NCBI GenBank assembly: GCA_009193035.1
Contig: SWDT01000192.1
Span: 176,296-240,295, forward strand
DNA length: 64,000 bases
From: Halicephalobus mephisto
Taxonomy: Eukaryota; Nematoda; Chromadorea; Rhabditida; Panagrolaimidae
Direction of reading: 5' to 3'
The position numbers and the translations under genes were made by a program. Under the pieces are notes generated by a model. The model ran no database searches. It was not told where the DNA came from and worked only from the letters and a program-made list of their open reading frames with translations. Shown one piece after another: positions 1-12,072 of this stretch. Positions within the stretch are counted from its first letter, which is position 1. Every line of letters starts with the position of its first letter.

Positions 1-262
1 CGTCTTGCTTGACAGAGTATTGCTCTCGTGGATGAGATCGTTGATGAACTCCTTGAGTCTATCATTTTCCTCGTTCGTCCCGATCTTCCCGACATAGTCT
101 TCCAGCTTCTGGACTGAAATTACGAAATCAAATTCTCAATCGATAGTGATAAACAAAACCCGTGATTTGAAAAAAATCCAAAATTAACTCACCATTACGG
201 TTCAATGTGACAAGATTGTTGGAAATTTTCTGTATAAGGTCATCACCGTCCGTAAAATTCAT
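1..262 (-). CDS. Syntaxin-7/12-like Qa-SNARE, N-terminal part (runs off the left edge)
   Basis: Two exons are visible, 262-193 and 113-1, giving 61 residues from an ATG at 262; the rest lies left of the window. The exon phases agree (1 base carried over) and both splice sites are canonical. The peptide has a short acidic start, then DLIQKISNNLVTLNRN followed by KLEDYVGKIGT and ESNTLSSKT. This matches the start of the N-terminal helical (Habc) domain of endosomal syntaxins 7, 12 and 13, where the consensus includes a QxLGT turn and a TNxLAKxT helix. These proteins are Qa-SNAREs that drive fusion of endosomal membranes. The SNARE motif and tail anchor are outside the window. An acceptor-like TTTTGCAG lies about 70 bp upstream of the ATG. 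The gene is downstream of, and in the same direction as, the aspartylglucosaminidase gene, about 520 bp away. Confidence 0.7.
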
Positions 263-781
263 TATCAAATCCAGACAATTAGAGACGGATTCAGCGATTC
301 AGAAAAAAAAGTTTAAACAGATCACTGCAAAACGACTCGCACTGGTGAACGACGGACATTGACTGGTTTTCCTGACGCGAATGTCTCGAGCAGCTTCGTT
401 TTCTAAAAAGTGATTTTTATTTTTTTTTGTATAAAAATTTCATTATTACTTTTGTAATTGTTAATTTCCTACTTTTTACACAGTATACTGTATTACTACT
501 GACCAATTGTCCCGGAGCAAATGTTTCGAATGGCTTTGTTTTTTGTTGGAAATTTTGATTTTTACTTTTTTTTGTTTTTATATAAAAACTTCTTTATTAT
601 CCTTGTAATTATTGATTTTTTCCTCATATAAAGTATACTGTGTATACCGTGATTGTTGTTTCTGCCGCGAACGTTTTGAGTAACTTTATTTTCTTCAACG
701 AGCGATTTTTAGTTTTTTACGTGTTCATATAAAAACTTCGTTTCGTATCGTTATCATTCGTGTAATTATCCATTTTCTTCT
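263..781. repeat. Spacer with about three degenerate ~140-bp tandem units
   Basis: The spacer between the syntaxin-like start and the aspartylglucosaminidase stop holds about three diverged copies of a ~140-bp unit from about 366 to 785. Each begins with a GCGAA(T/C)GT-like segment, followed by a TCGTTTTCT-like segment, a T-run with TATAAAAA, and a TTGTAATTNTTNATTTTC segment. The third unit runs right up to the stop codon of the upstream gene. I see no coding signal here. Confidence 0.6.
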
Positions 782-1959
782 TTAAATGCAGTCCACGGTG
801 TGGACCTTGACTTTGTCTTCATCCGCTCGTCCAACGATGTAGGAAAACGTCTGCATGCCGTTGCAGGCCGCGCCGTGATCCCCGTCCTTATTTGCCGCTA
901 TTACTGCTCCGAAGTAGTTTGGATAATATTTTTTTATCCGTAAAATCGCTATTTCAGCGGCTTTTGTGGGATTTGCACCGGATCTCATTTTTTCGACCGC
1001 GAGAAAGCTGAAATTTAAGAATTACTGTGCTACGTGAGTTTTTGAAAATTTACGGATTTGCTTTACCTCGGCAAGAATCTCATCATGATGTCGCCATCTC
1101 CTGTTCCAGCTGCTCCCCCGACCTCGTTATCGACATAGGCCCCAGCTCCGGGGATAGGGCTGTCTCCAACTCTCCTGTAAATGGCCGTGTTTTTCTTTGG
1201 GATTTGATATATCGATTTTACCCAGCAATCTTGTTTCTCGCTCCGTTTGTGCTTGTGCCTGCCGCAACGTCCCTATTGGCATCGACAACTACCATTCCAA
1301 TCGTGTCGTGACTCGTTTCGCTGAAAACATTCTTATATTTTTCAGGATTCTTCGATTTGCTCTGCGTAACTGAGGGCCTATATGGTCCGCACATTTCCCG
1401 TGGATCTGGCTCAACGTTGGTCCAGAAGTTTGGCTGACAATGAGCGCTTAACCAACTTTGATGCATTGTGGATGAAACATTGGTAGTTAGATTTTCCTCA
1501 GGAAATCCCATGCTGAGTGCGAACTTGGTTGCTGAAATTTAACTTTTTATTTTTTCGTTTTAAAATCAGTTTACCTTGGTTTCCTACGATGAAGGAGTGC
1601 TTGGTGTAGTTCATCACAGCCCAAGCGACGTTTGCGGCGGCTTTCACCCTTCTGAGGTCCCCCACAGCCCCCATTTTTTGACCGGGACCATCCATCAGAA
1701 GCGCATCTAGGGTTGTTTCTCCTGTTTCGTCGGGACTTCCTCCAAATCCAACAGTAGTGTCGCATTGTCGAGTTTCACATTCGGTCAATCCTTCTACTAA
1801 TGCGAGCATCCGGTGATTAGGGTTAATTTTGAATCGATTAGTGGCTCTTTGAGCTGCGGCTTGGAAATCCGCATTTCCCCATGTAGTTACGACAAATGGA
1901 ATCGTAGCTTTAATTTCGACGATAAATATCCCAAGAAATAGAACCAGTAATTGATTCAT
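782..1959 (-). CDS. N(4)-(beta-N-acetylglucosaminyl)-L-asparaginase (aspartylglucosaminidase)
   Basis: This lysosomal hydrolase cleaves the GlcNAc-Asn bond during glycoprotein breakdown. Four exons (1959-1575, 1531-1222, 1174-1067, 1007-782) join in phase to 342 residues, close to the 346 of the human enzyme. The first ~18 residues are a signal peptide ([15 protein letters not shown]). The precursor cleavage site and N-terminal nucleophile are seen as [15 protein letters not shown], with the catalytic Thr at about residue 205. The downstream substrate-site segments AAGTSTNG and [12 protein letters not shown] are present, and the protein ends in the family's usual VDCI-like tail. Conserved Cys pairs are kept. 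A TTTTTTAG acceptor lies 13 bases upstream of the ATG (AG at 1974-1973), suggesting trans-splicing. It faces away from the COX6C gene, so 1960-2289 is a shared promoter region. Confidence 0.93.
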
Positions 1960-2289
1960 CTTAATCGATAGACTAAAAAACGGATCGGTTTTTGTCTCGC
2001 CTTGACCGATATTATAAACAAACTTTTCTGGTCTGCCTTTTTAACCCAAATGATAACTAGTGTTATTTGAGGTTAGTGGCACAATTTGTTTGTTTTTAAC
2101 CAAGATTAGGATGTTTGCAATGTGGCTTTATTACAAGTTTTAGAAGGCTATGTCAAGATGATTTGTGAAAATTCCCCATTTGAGGTTTTTTAATAATATA
2201 GTTGTCAGGATTCTAGTTTTCGTGTTCGTGAATAATTGTGAATCGTGTATCTTCATTTTCAATCTTATCTGAATCTATTTTAGGCAAGG
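1960..2289. promoter_or_regulatory. Divergent promoter region between aspartylglucosaminidase and COX6C
   Basis: This 330-bp spacer separates two divergent genes, so it must contain both promoters and outrons. Acceptor-like sites mark each 5' end: TTTTTTAG on the minus strand near 1974 and CTATTTTAG on the plus strand ending at 2283. I see no repeat array and no further coding region. Confidence 0.45.
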
Positions 2290-2902
2290 ATGTCTGTATC
2301 ACCGTTCCAAATGCGTCAAATGCTCCATACGAGCGCTCGTCGATTCATCTGGGGGAGTCTTGCTGTTTCTATTGCATCTACTGTAACCTTTTACTTTGGT
2401 TACGTTCAACCCCGTCATCTTAAATATGAGGAGTTCTTCAAGTAAGTTTTTTTTGTTTTTTAGGACCCTTGTTTTTTTTGCTTTCATTGAAAAAGAGTAT
2501 CCCTTGCGCAATAGACTTTATGTTCAAAGTTTATTCTGTTTTGTGATTCTGACGAATCATCATGTGATTTTAATAGGAAAGATGATCAGTTTTAACAAAC
2601 ACAGCATGATATTTTTTTGATTTTTTTTAAAATGACGTTGATTTGTTTAAGGTGCACTTTTACTTTTTCTAAACATGTGTAGTCTTTTCACTGATGAAAT
2701 TAAGGATTTATAATTGATTTGTCATATATGATATGATGGAATAGGAAGGAAATTGATCTCATTAATCATTTTTAGGAACTACGATCCCTACACTCGTATG
2801 CGTGAGATTTGCGCCGCTAACAAGGGCTACATGCATACTTGCCCTCACGAACTTGCGAAGATTGCTGAGGAGAAGGGCCAGCCGATTGCTCCTCTCGAGT
2901 AA
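2290..2902 (+). CDS. Cytochrome c oxidase subunit 6C (COX6C) homologue
   Basis: Two exons, 2290-2441 and 2776-2902, join in phase to 92 residues. The protein has a short basic N-terminus (MRQMLHTSARRFIWG), one membrane-spanning segment (SLAVSIATVTFYFGYV) and a matrix or intermembrane tail with YEEFFKNYDPYTRMREIC and a C-terminal MHTCPHELA segment. This arrangement is that of COX6C, a nuclear-encoded single-pass subunit of respiratory complex IV in the inner mitochondrial membrane; the tail resembles nematode versions more than mammalian ones. An acceptor CTATTTTAG ends six bases before the ATG, consistent with spliced-leader addition. Its 3' end converges on the SEC14-like gene, leaving only about 210 bp between the two stops. 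Confidence 0.82.
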
Positions 2903-3116
2903 TTGAACAAGATAGTGTTTCTTGGATGTGTAGGTCTTCTCTGTTGAGATGGTCATGTTCTGTATGAAGGTAAAATTAGATTTAAAGAAGTTTTATACAC
3001 GTATGTGACAAAATAAGGTTGTCAAATTAAAACCAAAAAATTACGATCAAATGTGGCCTAAAAATACTGTACACGATGAAAAGCAGTAGACCAAATAGTT
3101 GGTTGATAATCTTTGT

Positions 3117-6100
3117 TTAATGTGAAACACAGAGTCCCGCACTGTTGAGGTGGGGTTTCTGGACGATTTCGAAAGTGGAAGCTGCTGGTTCTTCGATGGT
3201 GACCGAGTAACGGAGTTGTTTAGCACATAGCCAGGAGTAGTAGTTATCAAATTCGATTATATCTAGAATGTTCGGTCTTAGTTTTGAAATGACGAAAGAG
3301 ACTAGTTAGTTTAATCTTTCGAAATTAAGTCTCGTAAATTTGTAATTTTTGTCTTTTAGAGTAGAAGAAAAACAAAAATTTACGTGATTTTTTTGGGTTT
3401 TTTTAGTAGAAAAAATTGCATTAGAGATAAGGGACAGATGGTAGGAGTAAAAGAATGTGGATAAGGGTACTGAAAGAGAAGTGGATAGGGTACATGAAGG
3501 GGATGGTTAAAAGGTAAGGAAAAAAGCAAAAGGAGGAAATAACAGTAAAAAGTAGAAGAAGAGGAGTAAAGATTGAATGGAAAGGTAAAGGTAGAGGTAG
3601 AGGATAAAGAAGAGAATAAAATTAAAAGGAAAAATAAAAGGAAATATCAGTAAAGGAGTAAAACTACGGTAATATGATAATAGTAAAGAAGTAAAATTAC
3701 GGTAATGGAGTAACAGTAAAGAAGTAAAATTACGGTAATATGATAATAGTAAAGAAGTAAAATTACGGTAATATGGTAATAGTAAAGAAGTAAAACTACA
3801 GTAATATGGTAATAGTAAAGATAGAATGATAGGATGAAAGTATGAAGTTAAAGGTAAAGTAATGGAGTTACAGTAAGCAGTAGAAATGAAGTAATGACAT
3901 GAAGGTAAAAGTACTTACATCTGCCTGTTTGTTCACAATGGATATTTCCAGATACAGGCACTTTGGAACATTCCAATCTAATGTAAGGAAAAACTGGCTC
4001 CATTTCGGTTAAATCATTTGCTGAATTTGTTTTGTCGAAATATATGGCAAATCCAATATCGTCTTCATCTGTCATGTATCTCCAACTAAAAAAATATTAT
4101 TTTTTATTTTTTATCGATCCCTTTTGAAATTTTTCCGATTGATTTTTGACATATTTTTCAAAAAAGAAAAACCTGTTGTTGCTCAATTTTTTATCGGACA
4201 TGATTACCGATCGCTGACCGTTTTGACTAATTAAATCATAGTATTATGAAATTTTAAAATTTTCGAAATTAATTTTCTTAAATTAAACAATTTTAAAATT
4301 TATATTTTTTTTTAAATTAAACAATTTAAAAATTCATATTTTTTTTAAATTAAACAATTTTAAAATTCATATTTTTTTAAACTTAAATAATTTTAAAATT
4401 AAAACTTTTTTGAATTCAATTTTTTTTAAATTAAATAATTTTACAATTTATATTTTTTTAAAATTAAAATTTTTTAAAATTAATTTTTTTTTAAATTTTT
4501 GAAACTTTTTTAAAATAAAATTTTCTGGGTTTCAAAAATCTCTAAATTTTGAAGTTCTTCAACTTCATCCTAGAAGATTCCAGAATCTGAATTTTAAAAA
4601 ATTTTAAAATTTTAAAAAATTTTAAATTTTCGAAAATTTTAAATTTCATAATATTGCAAAATTTTCATAAAAAATCGGAAACTTAGAATTTTCAAATTGG
4701 ATTCTAGAATGTTCCAGAATCTTTCAATAAATTTTTTAAATTCTAAAATTTAAAAAAAATTAAATTACGTAATTATTTAATTTTGTAAATAAAACGGGCA
4801 AAGGACAAAATTGTTCCAGTTAGTTCCATTTTCGGAAAAATAACAAAAAATGAGTCACCGTAATCATTCATTTTCTTTTTTGATTTTCAAAAAAAGTTTT
4901 AATTTTTATTTAGAAAAAAATTTTCTTTTTTGATTTTCTAAAAAGTTTTAATTTTTCTTTTTTTATTTTTTTTTAATTTTAAAATTTTTATTTTTTAAAA
5001 AAAGTTTTCTTTCTTATTTTTTTAAATTTTAAAATTTTCATTTTTTAAAAAAAGTTTTCTTTTTTATTTTCTGAAAATTTTTGATTGAAAAATCAATTTC
5101 AAATTTTTCAAAAACGAAAATTTGAAAGATATCGGATATGACCGTTTTCTCAAAACATTCGTGTGAAAAAATCCATTTTAGTCAACAAAAAATGAAAAAA
5201 TAGATCAATAAGATTTCTTAGAATCGGATTATCAAATCAGCAATCATAAAAAAAATTTTAAAAAAAAATAAAAATTTTAAAAATAAAAAAAAATAAAAAT
5301 TTTAAAAATAAAAAAAAACAAAAATTTTAAAAAATTAAATTTTTATAAAACATTTTTGAAATTTTTTAAAACTTTCCAATTGAGACCTAAAATTGTAAAA
5401 TTACTAAATTTAAAAAATTGTAAAACCAATTTTTAATTTTTGGCCTTCTAAAGTCTATTTTAATCATTTTTCGGTAAAATTTTACATTATTTTCAATTTT
5501 CAATTTTCAATTTTCAATAAAATTATCGAAATTTAATTTTTTTTAATATTAAATTTAAAAGTTTCTCAAATAATAAAACCAATTTTTAATTTTTGGCGTT
5601 CTGTTCTAAATTCTATTTTAATCACTTTTAATTTTTTTTAAATTTTACTTTTAACTTTTTTAAAATTACTAAAATTTAATCTTTTTTAAATATTAAATTT
5701 AAAAAATTTCAACTTTTGGCGTTCTGTTCCTATGTCCATTTCGATCATTTTCAAAAAAAATTTTTCTCTATCCTTATTTCTCTTAATAAAATTATTTAAA
5801 AACTGTCAATTTTCTTTTCCGGAACTTTGTTCCATTTTACCAACCTGATTTTAGAATTCGTTTTCGCCTTTATTTCAATGAGATGTTTGTCTCCAGCGTA
5901 GACGGTAGTCAGCTGATCGAACGCGGCAGCCCCAGCCAGGTCCATGTAATAACAGTCCGGGACCGGTCCGAGTCCGTACCGAATCTTAGACGGACATCTG
6001 CAGCAATCACGCTCAGAATGCACACGACCATCGTCTTCTCCTCTTTAAATGCACGGAGAAGTCGGAAGCAACATGAGCAAAAAACAGAAGAGATATATCA

Positions 6101-9100
6101 AAGAGGAAAATTTGGTCGAAACAGATTTTATTGCGAAAAATAAAATATCGATTACAGTAAGAATTTTGGAAAAAACATTCTTTAAAAATAAAAATCTATA
6201 AAAATCAATAAATTCAATTTTTATTTTTAAAAAAGTTTATTTTAAAATTTCAAACATAAACTTTTTTAAAAATAAAAATCACAAAAATTTTAAATTTTTA
6301 TTTTCAAAAAAGTTTCAATTTTGATAAAATTTCAAAGATGAAAGTTTTTTAAAATTAAAATCACAGAAAATTAGATAATTATTAATGAATTTTTATATAA
6401 CTTTTAATTTTTAAAGATTTTCAATTTTAGAATTTTTTATTTTAATAAAAATATACTTTTTAAAAAATAAAAATTGATATAAAAATTCATTAATAATTAT
6501 CTAATTTTCTGTAATTTTTATATAACTTTTAATTTTTAAAGGTTTTCAATTTCAGAATTTTTTATTTTAATAAAAATGAACTTTTTTAAAAATAAATAAA
6601 TATAAAAATCACTAAGAAATTATAAAATTTAAATTGATTTTTATATAAATTTTCACTTTTAAAGGTTTTCAACTTTAGAATTCCTTATTTTAATAAAAAT
6701 GAACTTTTTTAAAAAGAAATAAATATAAAAATTACTAAAAAATTACCAAATTTAAATTGATTTTTATATAACTTTTAATTTTTAAAGGTTTTCAATTTTA
6801 GAATTTCTTATTTTAATAAAAATAAACTTTTTAAAAAATAAAAATTGGTATAAAAACTCATTAATAATTATCTAATTTTCTGTAATTTTAATTTTTAAAG
6901 GTTTTCAATTTCAGAATTTCTTATTTTAATAAATGTCTTCTTTCACAACAAATATCTGTTTCTTTCGAAATTTCTCCTTTGTTAGCAAAGCTTGCCAGGC
7001 ATCACTTCTGTTAAAAAACAAAAACTCACTTTGGATCTCCATCGTCGTCGCACATTCTGCCGCCCCAATGACGAGGCCATGCATCCAAATCTACGTATTG
7101 TCCAAGAACATTTTGCCAATCATCTTCTCCGGGCATATCAATCAATTTTTTAATAGAATCGCTCAAAAACGGAGTCATACTGTTGAACGCTACAGTAGCC
7201 ATATGTGGAGCTCTAAGAATCAAGATTTTCCTCAAAACCAAGGGATAATGCTCCTGAAACAACATCACAAGAGTCGTGAAAGCAGATGCAAATTGTTTAG
7301 AACTAAAATGAGCAGAAGTGATGTGATCAAGATCGAAAATTAACATCATTGTTTCGAAAGCGTTTCCTGTGTGTTTCGATCTTTCGGCACAAAGTTTTAA
7401 TCCTTTTTCGATCGCGGCAAGAGAAAACTTGATGTAGTCCTTGGATTCCACCGATCTCAACATCCCTAAAAATAAATAATTACTGTAAAAAATTTAAAAT
7501 TTTAAATAACTTAAAAAAAATTTTAAACAATTTCGAAAATATTAAAAATAATATCGAAAAAATAAATTTTAAACAATTCCAAAAAAATTTAAAACAATTT
7601 TAAAAAAATAAATTTTAAACAATTTCGAAAATATTAAAAATAATATCGAAAAAATAAATTTTAAACAATTCCAAAAAAATTTAAAACAATTTTAAAAAAA
7701 TAAATTTTAAACAATTTCGAAAATATTAAAAATAATTCTAAAAAAATAAATTTTAAACAATTTTGGAAAAATTCAAATAATTCTAAAAAAACAATTTTTA
7801 AACAATTTCAAAAATATTTAAAATTTAAAAAATAGTTTCATTGTGAAAATTATTTTAAGATTATCGATTTTGAAAGTTCAAAAATCGGAAGATTTCGAAA
7901 TTTTTGAATAAAGAAATATTTCTTATCTTGATCCAGTATGACAAATCAGTTCTCAGAAAAAAGGTTAATCTAGAATAGTGACTAATTTTTGATTATTAAT
8001 CGTTGATGTTAGACACTATCCAAATTCCAACAAAAATAAATTTTGATAATGTTTATTTTTGACAATTTATTTCGTTTTTCAGTCACTATCCAAATTTAAT
8101 CTTACTGATTTTTTAAAAACAAAACAATCTTGAATAATGTTTATTTGAAGCAATTAATTGTCCGAAATGGACACTATCCAAGTTTGGTTCTTTTATCTTT
8201 TACAAGTTCAAATCAAGATAGTGTTGATTTAAAACAATTAATAGTCCAAAGTAAACTATTAAAACTTCTTCAAACAAATTCTATCAAATGTAAACATAGA
8301 TAATGTCTATTTTGGACAATTAATGAGTTCAAAGTAGATACTATTCAAGACTCCTCAAACAAATTTCACCCAATGTAAACACAGATAGTGTTCATTTTAG
8401 ACAATTAATGAGTTCAAAATAGACACTATCCAAGATTCTTCAAACAAATTTCACCCAATGCAAAAATGAATAGTGTTCATTTTAGACAGTTAGCCGTGCA
8501 AAATAGACACTATCCAAGATTCCTCAAACAAATTTCACCCAATGCAAAAATGAATAGTGTTCATTTTAGACAATTAACCGTGCAAAATAGACACTATCCA
8601 AAATTCCTCAAACAAATTTCACCCAATGCAAAAATGGATAGTGTTCATTTTAGACAATTAACCGTGCAAAATAGACACTATCCAAGATTCCTCAAACAAA
8701 TTCCACTAAAAAACAAATAATATTTATTTTAAATAATGAACCATCCAAAATAGACATTATTTAATTTTGTCCTTGAAATAAAACCCCAATTATCGACCAA
8801 AACTTTTAATTACTTTCAATTTTCTTTCCAAATTTAATTCCCCCATGCAAAAATTTATTCTTTGGTCCACGAACCAGAATCGGAAAATCCAAAACAAACC
8901 GCGATCCAAGGTCACATATATCAAAATATCTTTTTGATCTTTGAATCTTAAAAACACTTACCTTCAACATCCATATTCCCCAATAATGACATCAAAATAG
9001 GACTTCCTTCACGATCAGCCAAAAATCCATATCCACAATATTTTTCTAATATCTGTAAAAAAATTTAAATTTTCATTAAAAAAACAAAAAAAACCTCCGG

Positions 9101-9322
9101 AGGTGTCCAATCTTCTATTTCATCCAATTCCCATGCTTTTCTAAATATCATATTTTTTTTTAATCCATCTGCTGCATCTTCAAATCTTCCATCTTTAGAT
9201 CTAAGCCATCGTAATATATATGAATCATCAACTAAATCCAATTTAGGAACATATGAACGAAGTGATTGAATTGATTCCAATTCTTGTGCTGAGATAGGTC
9301 GAGCTCCAATTATATTCGGCAT
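3117..9322 (-). CDS. SEC14-like CRAL-TRIO and GOLD domain protein
   Basis: Six exons (9322-9095, 9052-8962, 7465-7030, 5997-5845, 4085-3919, 3262-3117) join with matching phases to 406 residues, the length of animal SEC14-like 2/3 proteins. The order is CRAL-TRIO N-terminal helices (about 1-75, with YILRWLRSKDGRFEDA), the lipid-binding CRAL-TRIO/SEC14 fold (about 76-255, with DLDHITSAHF, the helix YPLVLRKILILRAPHM and the closing GDPK), and a C-terminal GOLD beta-sandwich (about 290-400, with WRYMTDEDDIGFAIYF and YIIEFDNYYSWLCAKQL). Members bind phospholipids or hydrophobic vitamins and move them between membranes. A TTTTTCAG acceptor lies two bases before the ATG. Introns 2 to 5 are long and repeat-filled; intron 2 carries a TTGGATAGTGACT array. 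Gene limits are well supported; the last exon is inferred from phase and GOLD similarity. Confidence 0.9.
3380..3900. repeat. Purine-rich and ~34-bp tandem repeat in the last SEC14-like intron
   Basis: From about 3640 to 3830 a ~34-bp unit recurs about five times. It reads roughly AGTAAAGAAGTAAAATTACG followed by GTAATATGATAAT. The preceding ~250 bases are a strongly purine-biased stretch rich in AAGGA and GTAGAAG. It lies wholly inside the intron between 3919 and 3262. Confidence 0.7.
4090..5840. repeat. Low-complexity AT-rich intron of the SEC14-like gene
   Basis: This intron is almost entirely TTTTAAAATTT-type sequence with short local duplications (for example three copies of AAATTAAACAATTTNAAAATT at about 4275-4400). 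I see nothing coding. Confidence 0.6.
6160..6930. repeat. AT-rich tandem units of ~110-130 bp
   Basis: About five diverged units share the order TTTTTATATAACTTTTAATT, AAAGGTTTTCAATTT, AGAATTTNTTATTTTAATAA, AAATNAACTTTTTAAAAA. They fill the intron between the SEC14-like exons at 7030 and 5997. I see no coding content. Confidence 0.6.
7490..7840. repeat. ~105-bp AT-rich tandem repeat
   Basis: A unit containing AATTTTAAACAATTTCGAAA, then ATATTAAAAATAATATCGAA, then AATTCCAAAAAAATTTAAAA, occurs about three times with few differences, in intron 2 of the SEC14-like gene. Confidence 0.65.
7970..8770. repeat. TTGGATAGTGACT-family array A1, ending in 84-bp tandem units
   Basis: Alternating forward and reverse copies of a GATAGTG(A/T)CT / AGACACTATCCAA motif run through the intron. 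From about 8290 the array is regular: an 84-bp unit carrying ATAGTGTTCATTTTAGACAA, then ATAGACACTATCCAAGATTC, then CTCAAACAAATTTCACCCAA is repeated about five times. Because 84 is a multiple of 3 and the unit lacks stops in one frame, an open frame appears at 8466-8720; it is a by-product of the repeat. Confidence 0.85.
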
Positions 9323-9655
9323 TTCTGAAAAATAATAGTTAGAAGAAGATTCAAACAATCAGTCCAGAGAAAACTTTGACGGTGTTGTCATGAGAAAAAG
9401 AAACATGGGACTGGCCGCCGCCGCGCACGTCTTCCAACACTCCGAAGGGCGGTCTTCCAGTTTGAATCGAATCGCCCCGTTTCTTCTTTCTACTGCACGT
9501 AAACTCAAAGGCGGGGATTTCAAAGATGGGCAGATCCTCTTCCGTCTATTCTAGTTTGGCCAGTTTTGCAATTCCAAAACAATCAATTTGGATTTATAAG
9601 TTTAATAACAAAACACAAAAACAAATGAGTGACATCCCTCAACTCAGAAACTCAT
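9323..9655. promoter_or_regulatory. Upstream region of the SEC14-like gene and 3' flank of RPS7
   Basis: The sequence from about 9360 to 9560 is less AT-rich than most spacers and contains GC-rich stretches such as GGCCGCCGCCGCGCACG. It lies just upstream of the trans-splice-like acceptor of the SEC14-like gene, so it is a plausible promoter. The remainder is the RPS7 3' untranslated region. I see no other gene. Confidence 0.4.
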
Positions 9656-10421
9656 TTAGAACAACGGCTCGGGGAACTCGAACGTGACCGTTTTGCCAGT
9701 AAGGTACTTGTAGAGAGAGATGAAGGTCTCAACCTTATGTTCAACGTTGGTTTGCTGGCTTCGATCGAGATGGACCTTGGTCAACTGCTTGCCGTCGAGC
9801 TTGTGTCTGATTCTCTTACCGACAACTTCGGCGGGGTACACCAAGTCGTTGAGGATAGCTTCGTGAACGGCGGTGAGGGTACGGCTCATTGGACGCTTGT
9901 TCTTCATAGGAATGTGCTTCCTTCCACGCTGAGGCTTGGGGAGGATGCGGCGCTAAAAGAAAACAATGTTCCATGTGAAGCACAAACTGGTTCACGGGAA
10001 AAGCGACAAAATCCACTTTGGATTCCAACGCCCCATGAAGCTAATTTATACAAAAACTTACGCGAGCGATGAAGACAACGTGCTTTCCACCGAACTTCTT
10101 CTCCAATTCACGAACAAGACGAGAGTGGACCTTCTGGAAATCACGCAGTTGGGGGACAGGAACATAGATAACAATGGCTTTCTTGTCGTTGAATTCAAGT
10201 TCCTGGAAGATAAAAGCAAATTAGAAACAGAGAAGAGAAGACGCTGGACAACTGATATATGAAACGGAGCATACCTGGGCGCCAACGATGTACAGCTCAG
10301 TTAAACGTCCCTTCAAGTCATCAGCATTAGACAACTCCGTCAAAGCGTTAGCAATTTGCTTCTCGAGTTCGTCAGGAGCTTTGCCGTCAGGCTTCACAAG
10401 TTTGTTGTAGGTGATCACCAT
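9656..10421 (-). CDS. rps-7: 40S ribosomal protein S7 (eS7)
   Basis: Three exons (10421-10275, 10202-10062, 9952-9656) join exactly at codon boundaries to give 194 residues, the same length as human RPS7. Signature stretches include [64 protein letters not shown] and the C-terminal [14 protein letters not shown]. eS7 is a structural component of the small ribosomal subunit and takes part in 18S rRNA processing. An acceptor TTTTCAG (AG at 10444-10443) lies 22 bases upstream of the ATG, giving a short trans-spliced leader. Codon choice is more GC-rich than in neighbouring genes, as expected for a highly expressed gene. Confidence 0.96.
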
Positions 10422-10444
10422 CTTGTCAGAACCCAGGAGTCACT

Positions 10445-12072
10445 GAAAACAACATCGATATATCAAAAGTTCCAATCCATTCCCATCGGATAAACACGCA
10501 AAAGGGGTGTTTAAACACATAATATTGAGATTAAAGATAACCATTAGGGTGGAACAAATGAAATTTAACAAGAAAATGAGGGAAAATGGATGAACCAGAC
10601 GAGAAAGAAGAGAAATGAAAAGGAAGCGACGGAAGAGGGGGATTTTAGGAGCGGACCAAGAGAAACACACTCGCTTGCGTTTTCGCGTCGAGAAACAACA
10701 ATCCTCAGGGACGCGCTCGTAGTCGTTCTTTTTTCTTCGGAAATCTCAATTCATTTTGAACTTTATTAATTTTATTAATTTTATTTTTGTTATTTTTTTG
10801 TTTTGTAATCTTAACTACTGCAAATACGACAAATAAACCTAAAAATCAACAGAAATTCATATTGTTGGAAAATTCACAATTTTCAGTTTTTAAAAAATTT
10901 AATTAACTTTATTATTTTGTTTTTTATAAAATTCATAATTTTAATTATTATAAATATGGTGAATAAACCTAAAAACAAATGGAAAATTACATCAGTTATT
11001 TAAAAAACTCGAAAATTTTAAATTTTATTAATTTTAAATTTATTTTTTTATTTTTTTTATTATTAAAAAACTTAAAAAATAAAAAATTACATCAGTTATT
11101 TGAAAAATCCGAAATTTAAATTTTAAAAATCAAATTTTATATTTTATATTTTTAATCAAATTTAATTTTTAGAAATTTCGAAAAAATCAATTATTTTTAG
11201 AAATAAAAAAATGAAAATTCGAAAATTTTTAATTTTTTAAAATTATTGAATATAAAAAATTTAGAAATCAATTAAAATTTAAAATCTTTGGATTTTAAAA
11301 ATTAAAATTAATTTTTATTTTTATTTTTAAATTTTAAAAATTAAAATTAATTTTTATTTTTATTTTTAAATTTTAATAATTTAAATTTATTTTTATTTTT
11401 ATTTTTAAATTTTAATAATTTAAATTTATTTTTATTTTTATTTTTAAAATTATTGTAAATATAAAAAAATACAAAAATCAGTCGAAATTTATTATTTTGA
11501 AAATTTAAATTTAAAATTGGTCCAATTTCCGAAAAATTTTAAGATTTTATTTTTTATTTTAATTCTTATTAAAAATACGGAATTAAATAAAAAATATTTT
11601 ATTTTAAAAATGCAATTTTGCGATTTCGAAAATTGATTTAAATTTTTCCAAGATATCCATCTTTTACTTGCTGACTGAGAACAATGGAAAATCAAAAATA
11701 ATTTTTATGTTTAAAAACGACTTCAATCCGGGATTCGAGGACTAGACGGATTGTCCATTGCCAGGGGCAAAATAACCTTTTATCGTCTTCTTCAGTCACG
11801 GAAACTTTCATTTTTCGATGAGTAGGAAAACAGTCAAACTATGTAGATGCAAAAAACATTTCCGTCGGGCCTAAAAGGGTTAGACTTATCGCGTCTTATT
11901 CGGGAAGGCGGGACAAGTTTCTTGCATATTATGAAAACCCGGCAAAAGTGAGAAACGAGAATTATCTGGCACAGTTTTGTGGTATAGCTATGGATGTTTA
12001 TTTTTTTTATTTTATAAAATTCTACTAAAATGAAATAGTTTTATTTTTTTTTTCTGATCAACCTGGCCAAAG
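10445..12072. other. Spacer between RPS7 and the glutamate receptor gene
   Basis: The part nearest RPS7 (10450-10740) is mixed in composition and likely holds its promoter. 10740-11720 is low-complexity AT sequence with a ~50-bp unit (ATTAATTTTTATTTTTATTT and flanks) repeated about four times at 11280-11450. 11730-11990 returns to normal complexity and precedes the receptor's first exon, so it may hold promoter elements. I found no coding region. Confidence 0.5.

Noticed and set aside
8466..8720. 84-residue open frame made of three 28-residue repeats
   Set aside because: It arises from 84-bp tandem units that happen to lack stops in one frame; the array lies in an intron of the SEC14-like gene and continues without coding signal.
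7970..8770. CRISPR-like appearance of short repeats with spacers
   Set aside because: The repeats occur in both orientations, spacers are themselves repeated, and the host is a eukaryote with introns. It is a palindromic satellite, not CRISPR.
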